Shown: one piece after another, positions 13,401-28,400 of the stretch
How the letters are laid out: each line of letters starts with the position of its first letter
Position numbering within the stretch: position 1 is the stretch's first letter
Source of the DNA: Apostichopus californicus
Lineage: Eukaryota > Echinodermata > Holothuroidea > Aspidochirotida > Stichopodidae
Direction: 5' to 3'
DNA length: 64,000 bases
NCBI GenBank assembly: GCA_020650975.1
Contig: JAIPMN010000565.1
Span: 1 to 64,000, forward strand
Position numbers and translations under genes: made by a program
The notes under the pieces: model-generated
What the model saw: only the letters and a program-made list of their open reading frames with translations
Database searches by the model: none
What the model was told of the DNA's origin: nothing

Positions 13401-16400
13401 ACAGATCTATACATTAAATTACACAAAAAGTTTTAATATTTGCTCACAGTACACAATGAAAATTTGTACTTGTTTCTATATGTTAAAATTATTTTGAGAG
13501 GGTATCAACTCGGTGAGCCGCGGCTAATCTTCCCGAGGCTCCCTTAAATATAATTACTATAAAAAAAGATAGGTGTAAATGCAAAAATAAGTTTGAATAT
13601 AAGAACTAACATGTAACAAGATTATTAAAAAAAGTAGATAACTAAACATTAAGGAATAAAATTTAAACGAATAAAATGAGCCCATGGTAAACTTCGCCCG
13701 TAAACACCAACCAACCCGTAAAATGAATATAAAATAATTACATAGATAAATAACGGTATAAACCGAAACAAATGAGCCCATTGAAAAACATGAAAGTATA
13801 AAATAGGTACGTTCTAACATGCATTATGTTCATATTGTCTTGAGCCATCAACATCATTCATCATGCAGATATTTCTAATTAAAATTTAATCAGAGATAGA
13901 CAATTTCCTTTTTTCATTTTGCTGATACAGTAATCAATAAATCAGTGTTCTGACAATTCTCTTCTAAATCCAAGAGAATCCTAGGGATTTGAATCAATCT
14001 AACACAAGCCTGAGGTGTGTGGTAATGTATGCAACTATCCATAATAGGTAATAATACATTTGGCCGGCCTGATCTTCAGAGCTCTGAACAATTAAGAAAC
14101 CTGCTCTTCATTATTATGTATGAAAATACGTTTAAGTAATATTTAGTTTCAAAATGAACCTTTAGTAAACAGAGGCAGGACAACGTCTTGAAGTCTTGTG
14201 GGCATCTGGATTTTTCATTTGCTCAATCGTTGTGAAGAGGTCAGACTGTGGGAAGAAGAAGCTTCAGTTTGTCATCATTTCAAGTGATTGTTTAGTAAAC
14301 ATTACTGGCAAGAAGGTTGATTTACGTAGCCCGTGGAGATTGATATCGTTTTTGCCACGTTTATAATAGAATACGCAATTTGACTTTAAAAATTAATTTC
14401 CGCTCTACAGTTATAGGACTATTCATACAGAATGATTTTCATTAATTTGGTATTATTGTATGGGCCTACAGTTCATCAACCGGTATATCAAACAAACCTG
14501 TATACTGTTGATAGATTGGTAAACAAGTCATATTCCTCAGAAATCAGAGAAAATCAATGAGACTCTGATTTTGATTCCTTGCAGAGGGCAACCTGAAGTT
14601 GTGTAGTCATGATGTCCTGTGTGTGTGTTTGTATATAAATATGTGTGTTTGTATCTGAATTGCTCATAAATAAGACATTTCAATAAAAACAACTTTTATA
14701 TTAGATTCCACATGGTGGGCACAGGAAATTAGTGTTGTTGGAATTAGTGGAGATCAAGGTCATTTTAGGGCAACACAGGTCAAATTCTGAAAATTTTGTT
14801 AACATGATAATTGCAATTTTAAAAGTAATGCTTGGATTAATTTCATAGTTGGTATGTTGAACCACAGTAATGCTAACAAGAACCACATTGAAATTGGTAG
14901 AGGTTAAAGGTCACGTGAGTTCAACAGAGGTCAAATTCTGAAGAAATTTTCAACACAATTAACTCAAAAGTAAAGCCAAGCTGCTTGTATGTGTATGGTG
15001 GATCCATCTTGTTGAATACAAGAACCCTACTGCTTTCTGTGGAAATCACAGTCCATTTGAGGTCAGCTGAAGTTTACAAAGTTTGTAAACCTTATAGTGC
15101 AACTTGCAATAAATGTTTTTCATACAATTTCTGGCAAGGAATCACTAAGCCTGTTGGCCAGTTTCTGGTTCAATACTTCAATGCTCACTGATATTTTTAA
15201 ACATTACAGATGAGGGCATTAGTAATATTTTAATTGTACTTTTTAGTCCTTGCAAAATCAAAAACTTCCTTTTTCCTAAGATCTGTTTTGAATCATTCTC
15301 AGGGATGAATTTGTGATATCAAACTGTACAGACTGACGAAATACAAGAGTCTCCCAATTAAAAACCGAGGCACTAATAAATGTGATTAGATAACTATAGT
15401 TAATTATTTTACCGTGGTGATCCGTTAGCACAAGAGAATATATGTCTCCTAGGAGTGTAGTACTAGTCATTTAGACATGTACAGGTGAAGATGTGTTGAA
15501 GGAGAACTTAGAATGGAACCAACCCTATAAATACATACATTGCTTTTGGCAATGGAGAACAAAACTAATGTATTTCATGGAAACATTGAGAGGAAACGAC
15601 TACATACAGTAGTTATGATGCCACACTGTCTCTTAGTATACCCATGTGGAATCTCTATACCTTCAAGTATGGTTCGGAGTACTTTTGGAGTGCATTTCAA
15701 TCGTCCAGCAGACAGACAGTGAACTCGAATTAAGTAGTAAATCTTGTAAGTGAAGAGAGCCTTGATACTTAAAACCAGTCTGCATTTTAAGGTCTGCTGA
15801 CAAAATTACAACCGTTTGTCTGTGAAGATCAAGTTGTTTTAACGGTAGAGGCTTAAAGCTGCATTCTGAATTTGACAGTGTCGCTATAGGTTGATGCCAC
15901 ACTGTCCCATTCACGGAAAGATGTGATCTGAGAAACCATTTTCACCTTTAATTCTTGCGCAATATTGACATTGTAACACAGTGAATTTTCTTCGTAACAT
16001 GTTGAGATAAATTATGAAATTTTGAAACGACTAGCACCTCCGTCCCCTGTATGCCAGTAGGTTAAAATCAACTTTCTAGTCAAATTTTCCAAATTGAGTG
16101 AAACTGTTAATTTTACTCTTGACCGTGCTGATGTGGGGTTGTGACACGTTGATGTTATTTCAGATGTTTACTAATTTTGGAAACTAGATATTGAGGTTCC
16201 CCTTCTGCTTTCTTTATACCTGTCTCCAGTCAACATATTCACTCATATCAACCTAGTCGTTAACATCTGAGTACTCCGTCTCCGTTGAGCTACTTCAGTT
16301 TCCATGCGCTGTAATTACTCTCCTATCCGAATCTGGACATTCTCAAGGTTTCACAGGTGATTTTATTAATCACCTTATTCAAATGTTTTTTTATTTATTT

Positions 16401-19400
16401 ATTTTTATTTTTTATTTTTTAATTTTTTAATTTTTTTTAATTTTTATTTATTTAATTTTTTGTTTTTTTAATTTTATTAATCAAATGTTGAATTGCAACA
16501 AGACGATGTTCTGTATTGATTAGACCATCAAAGGCTGCGACTTGTGCAACATGCAGTTTATGTCGTACTTTTTGTAATGACAGTCACCTTTGTGTGTGAC
16601 CTTCTACCTCTTACCCTACGGTGAACCACTGTTTAAACGGTAAGCCACTAACTGCTGTGTATATCATCCATGCTACGTGTTTTTTACACAGTGGTTGCGG
16701 GTGGCGTGTTGACGCTTAATAGGGACTTCCCACAGTTCCTGCCCTGGAAACAGGGTTTGTTCTTAATTTATTAGTGTGCAGGAAATAAGTTAATTGTTTA
16801 TTTCTACTGCTGACTTTTCTAGTGTATTCCTGTATCAAAGTTTGTCGTACCATATAGTAATGGTGACTTAAAATTGAGATAAATATCAAACTGCGATTAA
16901 CTTTATCATTATCCTCTTTCTAAACAACAACAACAAATCAATATGAAGAATGGCTCATTCAAGAAGCTTTTCAGCTGAAGTCACAGGCCTTTTAGTACAG
17001 TAATTTAGCTGCATGTGCTGACTACCGTGTAACTGAGCAATATTGCATGTTTAGCAGTGTCTGTTAATTAGGCAAGCTGTGTTCTGCATGCCTCTGTATT
17101 ACTTGCTTTTGGTTGTGTACGAAAAGAATCATTATTGTTTAAATTGTAAATGAACCATGACAAATCCTCAGTAACTCCTATCACCTGACTTCATAATTTC
17201 TCCCCCTTCCCCCCCCCCCCATTTTCTGAAGGCTCATTTATGGTAAATACTACATTTATGCATTATGAAAGGTAAAGGAGTGTTAGAGTAAACAGCACCA
17301 CATAATACTAAGAGTGCATGGGCAGTGGAAGACAGCATCTCCTTACGGAGCAACAAAGCCAACCCACAAATTTAAACCAGAATGAGGAGTATCGTGAAAC
17401 ATAATGCCTGCGACATATAGCGATTAAACACAATAGATAATTGTCGAAGATGAAAAACATGGCAAATTAAAGTAGGTGAAGGGAATAATTGTTCTGGATG
17501 AAGAGAATCCAAAAACAATCAAAGTGTAAACAGAGAGGAAATTTGGACCAAAAGTCTGCAAGAATTTGTGTAGTTTATCCTCCGAATGGTAGATTCGAAA
17601 CTAGGAGAAAGCGGGCTGTTCCCAGAAGTGGGATGTACGGGATGCAGCACTAAGATGTTTCCATTTCATAAATGTAGTTAAGGTACTTAGTTAACAACGT
17701 GCATAAGTAGAATTGAGACTATCGTCTTCAATCCCCCAAACCATTAAAGGTTTTGGGATTATGTAGATAACTTTTTCAATCTGACAACAGTCTGAAAGTT
17801 TAAGGTCCATTTTGTGTTGAATTCTGTATGATGTTGTCATAGCATAATAGCATCATTTAAGACGAGACAACTAAAAATGTTATGTTATATATCATGTGTC
17901 TTCCAAAATCACACCAGGAATGATGAAATTTGGCAAGTCAGCTTTTGCAAGTGGCACAATTTGTGGGACACAAAGTTTTTTTCAACTTTTATATTGGATT
18001 ACACAATTAATAATTCCCTAATTAAAATCTTGTAAATGAATGTGTGTGTGATTACTTTAAGGGAAAGACCAGAGTGATATTTACTTATGCCAAACATAGA
18101 ATTTCAGCTTTAAAGCAACAAACTAGTAAATTAGTGAGTTAGGGATATTCAATGTCAATTCAGGAGTTTCCTCTGTAATTGCATAAATTGGTGTTTTGAA
18201 CAATTATATAATCCATTAAGTAAATCGTGCTGCAAGCTGTCTGTGATGTAAAACTTATGACAGATTAATAGAGGAAGGAAAGGATAACTTTTCAAACTGA
18301 CATACTTTACACTTCAATTAAGACTTATTTAAGTTACAGTATAGGGTCTCATATTAAGAGAATATGCTGTAAGCATACACTGTTCGGTTGGCTCAAAAGG
18401 AAAGCAAAGCCAATGTAGAAAACTCCTGAGAAGACGCATCAATAATTTCTCTCAGAAGCTGATATTTATACTGGGTATTATTTTAAATTAGTAGGCATCC
18501 ACTTCTTTCATACAGCTATATTTGTGGGTTGTCATGGTAATGTTGATGCCAAGTAAATTTTCAAAATTGATATTCAAAAGGAATTAAGTGACATTTTAAA
18601 TCAACAATTTCTGTACGGTGACAGGTATTAGTAATTTTGCAGCAATATGAAAAAAATTAATTGCATACTAGTCAAAACTGATCAATTCAAGTCACTGCTC
18701 ACTAATAGTCTGAAAGATCAACAACTCTGGATATTTTGTCTTAATTTTCAGATTTTCAAAAGATATGATAGGAAATGTTTGAAAAGCTTTACATAATAGC
18801 TATAGTAAAAAAAATAAAAATAAAAAAAAAATTACTGAGGGAATATGAAGGTCCCATTCCATCTGTCCTAAGAAAATAATCCAAAATCCAAAATCAGTCA
18901 AGTGCAAAGTGTTTAAATCGATTTCTGAGTTTCATACATGTAACTTAAGAAGTCTTACAAGTTACCAATATATAGTGCAGCAATAGCATGTTACAGTTCT
19001 GATGATTATAAAGTTTGACGTACTCTTACCGTTTCCAGATCTACATTTTCACAGACCTTGTTGTAAACATTCCTGACCGCAAAATTTATCAATAAATTAT
19101 AGAAAATCAAGACTCCGTGGCGCTTTTTGAAGTATCATTACAATTTTAAGCTCGAGGCCATTAATATGAATTACCATACTACTCTGTTACCACTCTTAAC
19201 ATGGTCATGCATATTTCTATGATCATAAAGATTTTTACATGTTCCATAATGGAAGTAGTGCACTCTTTTTTTCCTTTGTGCATTTGTCTTTGGAAAAGAT
19301 GACCTAAAGGAAGTTTATCTGCAATGTTGGATTGTATTCACAGCATACATGTACGAAGAATGCACAATTATGCCACAGCTGAATAAATATATTTAAACGT

Positions 19401-22400
19401 ACATGATTTGTTTGCAACAGTAGCAAATGTTCAAATTGCACATTAATAAGTGGTATGTGAATTTACCCCTTCCTTAAATGTCTTCAACTCTACACATGCA
19501 CCTTAGTGGTCTTCTGTTGGGTAAAGGTCCTGAAGAAAGAGAAAGTTGGTTTAGCTTCAGAATTGGGGACTCGGTGCTAAAGAGAGGGCGTTGTGGTCAA
19601 GTGATTAAGGCAGTGGACTTGGGATCTAAGGTTGCAGGTTCGAGTCCTATCCAGATCATTGCGTTGTGTCCTTGGGCAAGGCACTTTATCTCTATTGCCT
19701 CACTTCACCCAGGTGTATAAATGGGGACTTGCGAAGTAACTTGTAAATATAGTTGCGCGTGCTGGTTTGTGGCAGCACCCTGTGGGAAGTGCCCCGGGGG
19801 ACAGGTGGTTGTGGTGCACTGTGGTGCCCCAGGAGAGATTGATTGAATTGTGCACACTTTGGTGTGTAGGTGTGACAAGTTACCAATGACCAGGGTTAAG
19901 TTGTAAAGTTGTGTGAGAGGGCCTTAGCCTTGAACAAGACTGTAAACCTAAAATAAAAAAAATAAAAAACTTGTTCCAGTCATGTAGGTTTATAGGTAGA
20001 TAGGAAAGTGCATATGTAAAGTAGGAGACAGGGAAGTATAGCAGCTTGTAAATCCCCATACCAATAAGTTTTGGGGAAACAAAATTGACAACGACCCTCC
20101 TTTTCACTGTATTTAATTCTTGGAATCTAGTTTTCTACACATACTGCTCATATTTGCCTCCTAATAGTGACATTTTAATAACTAACTGTACACCATTTAA
20201 TCTGTACAATTGTGATGACCTGTGACCCTAAGTTTACCTTGCAACATACAGTTGTAAGCCTTGAGCATGGTAGATTTGGAAGGGAGAAGAAGTGGACATT
20301 GACCTTGAAGTAGGCGCAGTGCTAAAATGTTACCTATGCTTGTAGGCTAGGAAGATTTGAGTGCATATGTAGAGTGGAGATAGGTAAGTATTGTCGTTCG
20401 TAAACACACCAACCAGTAAGTTTTGGGGGATTACCCTGCAAATATACTGTAAAGGGACATATAATACTTTCAAACGATACCACCCAATATTCAACTGAAG
20501 TCTTCCACGGCCTTGCCTCATTACATCTACCAGCTGCATGCCCAGTGTGTGTTATAAATAGAGCATTAAGTCCCTCAGTAATTGAAAATTTTTCGACCCA
20601 GCATACTTGAGGTTCATCGCAATTTGTTTGCTTATTCAATTAAAGTCTCACTTTAATGAATCTTTGGTCTACTTCTAATTCGAACCTGAGATACCCGAAA
20701 GGGAGAGATCAGCCACTCAATTAACACCAGCAACTTCATCAAGACAACGTATACATCTATCCATGCAGTGACCAGGCGTTTAGCTTCCATTCTATTTGTA
20801 TTGAATTCATCTCTGCTGGCCACTTGATTACGGAGGCGAGGGGAATCCAAACAGTATACCCATAGCACATATTTGTAATCCAATCACGGGTATATGCCAC
20901 CTCCACATGTGGTTACGTTACGATATACGGAGATTGATTTCTCCTCGGACCAGCCTTACACTTTTACCCACATAAGTGTATGTACCGAAATGTGAGAAAA
21001 TATGCTGCCAGCGTAAGCGGATAGCTCCAAATTGACTGAAGTGATTAATCTGAGATGGACACAAACGATTTGTAAGATGCGGTCAGTGGCTACACTACGG
21101 TGGATTATGTGATGGACGATAGGTCGAATGCAGCCAAGAAATTGATTGGAATTATACAAAATTCAATACGAGAAAAGAATGGTGGAAAAGTTCATAGTCC
21201 TGTAAATAGAATCAAGTTTCTCATGCATGATGTAAACTGCTCTCAGAGGCTATATATAAGTATTACTTTTTTTTTAGTCATTTTAGTTCATGAGAGTGTA
21301 TACCGGGAGAGTACAGTTATGTGAGCTTTGTAGAGTCTGTTTTATATACTATTTCAAGACATCCTGAACTAAAGTCAATGTTTTTTTCATGAATTGTCAT
21401 GAAGCGTTCATTGACACAATGTCTCTTACATGTGCAGGGCTTACTTTGAATGTTTATAAATGTTAGGTCAAATGTCAACTAGGGATCACTTTAGGCTGTT
21501 TTCTTCTACCAGTAATAAAAGCACTATGGAACTCCATTAAACTTTCTCATCGCTAGTATTGTCATGTAGCATCTTCTGAGATGACAACCTCCAGATCAAA
21601 GTTCATCTAAGAATCATCACACTAATTGTAAGATTTTATAATATATTTGTTTGAAGTATGCGCCATAGTCTTACTACAGAGCAGATATTGATGTACAGCT
21701 TATTAGTAGTCAGATTTTACACATTGTGTTTCCATTCAAATGCCCTCCTTGACTTTTCAGTCTGCCTTCAGATCCATCAAGTGAGATTTGATTTGTCTTT
21801 CTTCATGGATTTGCTCCCTCTTTAATGTCATTATTGGATAGAAAGTGTGAGCAAATATTGGATTAGCTAAAAGCAAACATCTCCGGATAACGTAGGTTAA
21901 GCCATCATCAGTGCCAGCTAAACCTGTAAGAACTTGCGTAGTGTTTGACGTCAGTTGATGCGGGCCTGTTAATGCAGTCGCTGTCGTACAAGACATGCCT
22001 GCACGTTGAATTAGGCAATGGAACATCGATGCTATGAAAAATTCCCACTTTTCTGAATTCAAATGATTAAGTTGGAGTTGAAAGAAATGTATGATGTAGA
22101 GGTTTATCCAGTCAATTTCACAAGTGCATAATGACTTGTGCGTTTGATAAAAGGGAATTTCCTTCATATTTTGCTTTGCATCTTGCTTACATCTCTGCAC
22201 TCTCACTTGATCTACTGTGCCTAGAATGGTAACCATTTTAACACTGTGCACCCTCTATTTACTTCGCTCCTCGCTTACCTGTCTCCTCACAACCTTAGCA
22301 CCTCATTCTACCGTGTCTAGTATGCCCTGGTAATCTTTTAACACTTTGCACCCTCAGCGACCGGCTCCTCCGGTCGTTGCCCTTCCTTCTCATTCTACCA

Positions 22401-25400
22401 TCCAAAGTGTTTACACATGCGTTTTTGTAGTGGATACAAAATTTTGTAAATATATAAACCAGTAAGTTTTATGATACTAACCTGCCAAGTATCCTTTTTA
22501 ATCAGGGGCTTTTTCCCTGGCGGGTTAATAGCTCCTGGTTTGCCACCGTGTTCTGCCATCTATGTTAATAGTTGCAAGAGGAAAGAATTGTGGAAGGTTA
22601 TTTACTGAGCTCTCTATCTGTCTCCCCTGTATGTTGTTGCAACAGCAATTTACTTCACTCCTCTCTTACCTGTCTCCCACTCCACATATGCACTTTCCTA
22701 TCTACCTAACAACACATTGGAAAGTTTAAGCACTGAGTCCTTGCTCCCTGGGCACTGCCCACTTACACCTCCTTGGAATCTACCACTTTAGGAAGCTACT
22801 ACAAGTAACTAGCATACTGTAGCATTATTGTTAGATTAGACTTACATTAGTTATAGAATGAGAATTCATCTTGGTGGAGCTGGTTTCATATAAAAGATAT
22901 TAACACAGGTGAAAACATGCCTGACAATAAATTTAATGTTGAAAAATAAATTGAAAATAACTTCATTGAAGAATGTAAGTATATAGTGTAGTATTAACAT
23001 CTCAAAGAAAGAAATTGCACGTGGAATGTGGTAATGTTCACCGCAGTGCGATCACATTCCTGAAAAGAATATATCAATGTTATTAAAGCTATAATGTTGA
23101 CCTGTATTCCAAAGTACTTGCCCTTAATGTTATAAACTGATTTACTTCGCTCCTCGCTTACCTGTCTCCCACTGCACATCTGCACTTTGCCATCTACCTA
23201 ACTATACACTGATATGGTTGCTGTTGTGTGTGTTGTTACTATCCAGTGCCAAGACAACACTTACAGTGCAAACACATTAAATTAATATGTTTCAAATTTA
23301 GGTAATTTACCACCTGTATTTCTCAGAACATCATGTTCCAGGAGCCTTACACCCCAATTCCAAATTGAAATTATCCACTTTTACATGATATATAGCAGTC
23401 TGAAGGTCTTTTCATAAAAAAAAAATTGTCTATTTTTATTTCTCATGAAAAAATTGAGTTATGGGCATGAAATATTGAAAGTGATGTTTATGGATGACTA
23501 GGCAAGGTTGATCAATTGATCACATATGACCATATTGGGTCAATTAATCCCACCTGACAGCTGAGGTAATGTATTGCGATTGTCTAATGTCTAATGTCCC
23601 TTAAAGGGGGGGTGTATAAGAAAGAAACTTCATCAATAGTCTAGCTCCATAAGTACAGTGTGGGGTTCATACCAAAACATAAAAAAATATTATTTAACAG
23701 TAGTGTTATCTTTGATTAGCATCATATTAAAGATGGGGTTGTTATTCTATATTAATGCTGACCATCAAACAGAAAACTGATGAATTTCACACACTCCTAT
23801 TTTACTCGTCTTCAATCAACACATGCACCTCGATATACCTTTAACCTAAATTGTCAAGCCAAATGTTGTAATATCTTTGTAATATTGTTGTGCCGTTTGT
23901 TAACTACCACACAAAATTGGATCCCATTGAGTTTTCATTTGCACAGTTGCTACTGTACAGTATCATACAGCTGATACAGGGAATAATTGATTGTTTACTA
24001 TATATATTTGTACAAGTTTGTATTGCCCAAAACATCTTATTTCTCATAAAGTGGTGAAAATGCTAATATTTACTTTGCTTCTCTCTTACCTGTTTCCCAC
24101 TCAACATCTGCACTTTCCCATCTACCTAACTACACATTGGAACGTTTAAGCACTGCGCCCTCGCTCCCTGGGCACCGCCCACTTACACCTCCTTGGAATC
24201 TACCACTTAGGAAGAAACTACCCGTTTTTGTTTGCGACGTTTATGTAACAATTTTCACCCATTACCTACAAGTTCATCTTGGACTTGCGGCCGTAGAAGC
24301 TCCTTTACCGGCATTTCCAAGAAGCACTCTATAAGTATCCTTTTGTTTTCGGCATATTTTGTCACTTGCTATACCCTCCTCTGTCCGTTTTTCCGTTATA
24401 CATACTTTTGTACAGGTACCGTACCGGTTGCGCGACACCTACTTAGTAGGCGTGGCCTTCCCCGTCTGTGGTGAAATTGTGAAATCTAATATTTTTGTGA
24501 ATTAAATACAGATTTACAGTTTATTCCAAACAGGTCTTTATTTATCATCAAATTCACTACAGTACATGTAGCCATTTTGTAATAGGAATTAATAACGACT
24601 GTATGAGATTATGAGAACCTCATCAAATTGAATGGTTGAATAACTCTGTTTAATACATATACGAATGAATGAATGTGATTATTCCTAATTTGGAGATGTG
24701 ACATAATAATATTAGTTTTGAGTTGCATAATACCACTCATGTAGTGGTCCGTATTGCCTATTAACAGTAACCTTTTGGAGGTATTACATCCCGGTAATAT
24801 CCTAAATTATTACGATTTACCTTATATTACCTATATAGCATTCATTTAGCTACTGTGGGATTGGTATACATAGCTTTTAACATGTAAAATTGCTCTGTGT
24901 ACAACAGCAAGTTATTTCACAATGATATCTGCATCTGTATGTCTACAATATGTAGATGATAACAAGGATACTGTTGTCGAGCTGTAACTTTGGTCCCCAG
25001 TTGACATCTAATAACCTGTAACGCTACAATTTAGCTTTATGTATAGCTTTTAACTTTAAATCACTTTGTGTACAGTATCAAGTTCAGAATGGTCTGCATC
25101 TATTTCTACAATACATAGAGAATATTAAACAAGTTCAGAATGCAGCAGTTTAGCATATAGCTTTTTACTTTGAAATCACTATCTGTACACTATCAAGTAA
25201 TATATTATCATCTTCTTCTATGTCTACAAATACACAGAGACTAAAACTAGGCTTACATCATCTCTACAAATGTTATCCCAAGTTTGATGCCCTCAAGTCC
25301 AAACTTAATCAAACATGTTCAATCTCAAACCAAATTAAACTTTAATAGATTCATTTAAAAGTGAGACAGGGAGACATAGCAGTCTTATTGATCATTAACT

Positions 25401-28400
25401 TTCAAAGGAATTACACCATTATGACATCAGCGTTCATTATAAACAAGGACATCCTGAAGACAGAGTAAATTTAGCACATTCTGTAAACATTTTACACCAC
25501 ATTAGAGCAGTGTTGTGTACATGGTCACTGTACATACATTAACTTCCTTTTACATTCTAGACTGTCATGTACGTTCATTAAGGTTGTTTATCTGCAAGAG
25601 GGTTGCATGCCAGACAAATTAAACCTGGCAGTATGTGTTCAATTATTAAACTTGGATCTTTAAGCGATTTGAATTAATATTTATAGTCAACTTTTATTTA
25701 TCCTCTTTAGTATTAAAATTCCATGATATTGTACATACTGTATCATCAGCTTTAATACTGAGTCTAATTTCATTTCACAACTAATGAAGCAAAGATTGCT
25801 TGTAAATGTGTTTAATTCATGGCTACTATAAATTTTCCCAATACGAAAAACGTGTAAGACACTTTTGAATGGTAGAATAAGAAGGAGGTCACTGGGGGTC
25901 AGTGAGGGTGCACAGTGTTAAAAGATTACCAGGGCATACTAGACACGGTAGAATGCGGTGCTAAGGTTGTGGGGAGACAGGTAAGCGGGTCACTCGTAAA
26001 TATATAAACCAGTAAGTTTGATAATGTGCAATGAAATATTTACTTTGCGCCTCGCTTACCTGTCTCCCCACAACCTTAGCACCCTCATTCTACCGTGCCT
26101 AGAATGAACTGGTGACCTTTTAACACTGCGAGTCCTCTATGACAGGCTCTTCTGGTCAATGCCCTTCCTTCTCATTCTACCATCCAAAGTGTCTGGTTTT
26201 TCCTGATTGTTATTTGTACGGAACTATTCTGGGCCAAATTTTAATTCATGGATGACCTGCTCATTATGACGTTCATTTGGTGAAAATATTTACGATGGTG
26301 TCTTAGACTTAATCAATAAATTCCAATCTTATGTTGATAGTTGCTCACTAATTTTGGTAAACTTGGCAAACTCAAAAACTACTTTAAGGATTAGTTAATT
26401 ACCAAAAGCTGAATGAAGTATATATCCATTAGATTGTTATATTAAGTAGAATTTCATTGTAGGATCCTCTTTACAATGGCTGGTACAATAAGTGCTATTT
26501 CAATCGCTGGAATCTGGTACAGTCAACCAGTGTTAACATTTCTGAGAAGTGTGTCAAAGCCAACACAAGATCTCCACACGGCTGGGTGTGATAAGATCAA
26601 ACCTGTGTGAAAATGGAATTAGCTGGGTTGAAAAATTCACCTGGATATATGAAATGTCAAAATCAGAGAACTAGATATGACAATCATATTGCCTTTTGAA
26701 GTTTCAAAGCATTCTGTCAAGCAGCAGCTGGTAATTATTGCATTTATAGTTACTTATATTAAAAATCTACTGCACCATGCAAGTATTCCATGCAGAATTT
26801 GCCTCCGCTTAGTATCACAACAGATTTTTAAAGTCTGAGTATTTTTGCCTTGCTTGTGGCAGAAAGAATAGATATGCCATGGTGGTACCTTTTGTATGTG
26901 TGTGTGAGGTATTTCACAGTCTGAAAACCACTTAGTTTAGTGTTTAGTTTTTTAGTTTAGAGAACAAAGGATCAGGAAGCCTTACAGTAGCTTATTTGAG
27001 ACCCTATCCGTGTTAGATCGTGGAAAAACACCAGCTTATTTCGGGCCTTCTCTTTTCGTTAAGTGTTCAGAGGATAATGAGGCAGGGGTGTGAATTCTCT
27101 CCCATTCCTGCTCCCAAGACCGCCATTTACCTGTAACGTCCCCATCCGACTGACGAAATACTGAGGTAGGCAAAGGCACCCCTGTTGACATTATCGCAGT
27201 GCAGCCATGAGGAACAAAGTTGTTTTGAAACCAAGTGATGAACAGAAACAAACCCCTTTCCCAAGTTCACAAACCAGAAAAACCAAATCCACGGAAGACT
27301 CCGCTTATCACGACTGCAGTGCATGATAACTCTGAGAGAGAAGCTTGGAATAACTTTGTACTTGATTATGTGAATCCACTTCAGTTTTCCAAGTGCGAAA
27401 AGTCAAGAACAAGTCAAAACCTTCAAATAAAGGTCAAAATGTAACCAAGGGCCCCATGTCACTCTCATAGTGCCACTCTTTACAACTAGGCCTAGCCTAA
27501 TTTGCATATAAAGCCCTGCAATAAGGTATTACGATCACTGTGAAATGATCAGTCAGCTGTTTGCTCCTTTTAAGGAATATTAACAGCCAAAATATGCTAG
27601 GAAGTCCAGAAAGTATATATAGGACAGTCATTTCTTAAACTTTTAACTTTCCTAAACAAGACAGTCACTTGTTTTTGGGGAAATATAGGTTAAGAAATAT
27701 GTACTGCACATCCTATTTTAACATCCACACGGTACAGAACAAAAAAACAAAAAAATATACAAAAAAAATACAAAAGAAGGGACAAAAAAGAATGAATCAT
27801 GTGCCCCAGAAATTTAGCCACAGTCCTTCCTACCCTCTGCTTTAAGAAAAACAAAAGACAGAGCCGTTCCATCACAAAAAAAAAAATTTTTGCAGGGATG
27901 ATTTTTTTTGGTGTCAAACCCGAATTGCTCGTTGGAGAAGAGGATGCATTTTGCATCCTGACATCCGTACACCTGGTATATATATGAATCACACACTAGA
28001 TACTTGAGTGCACAAGGCGTGGAAGTATTGACAACTGGTTCATGTGTGATAACTTTCCCCTCCCCCACCTTTTCTTGTACTGCATACATTATCTAGCAAG
28101 ACATGTACTGTAGCTTGTCAAAGTTAACTGATATTCAGTCATGTGAAGAACATTCAGTATAAAGTTACAGTTCAGTAAGCTATCTGGGCCAAACCCATTT
28201 TGAGTAGATTTTTTGTTCAATTTTTTGTTCAATGCTCTTCAATATACTTAAAGTCCTCAAACATTGTTTAAGGTCAACTAGTTAATTCTCATTCAAGTAA
28301 TAAAGTTAAAAGTTGAAAATTTAATTTTTCCAATTTATTTTTTAATTATTTATACCAATATATGACAAAGTGCCTTGATGATGAAATATTGAAAATTGCC

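Noticed and set aside
13557-13820. 87-codon hydrophobic minus-strand frame
   Set aside because: Low-complexity T-rich DNA translates as Phe/Leu/Tyr; no gene support.
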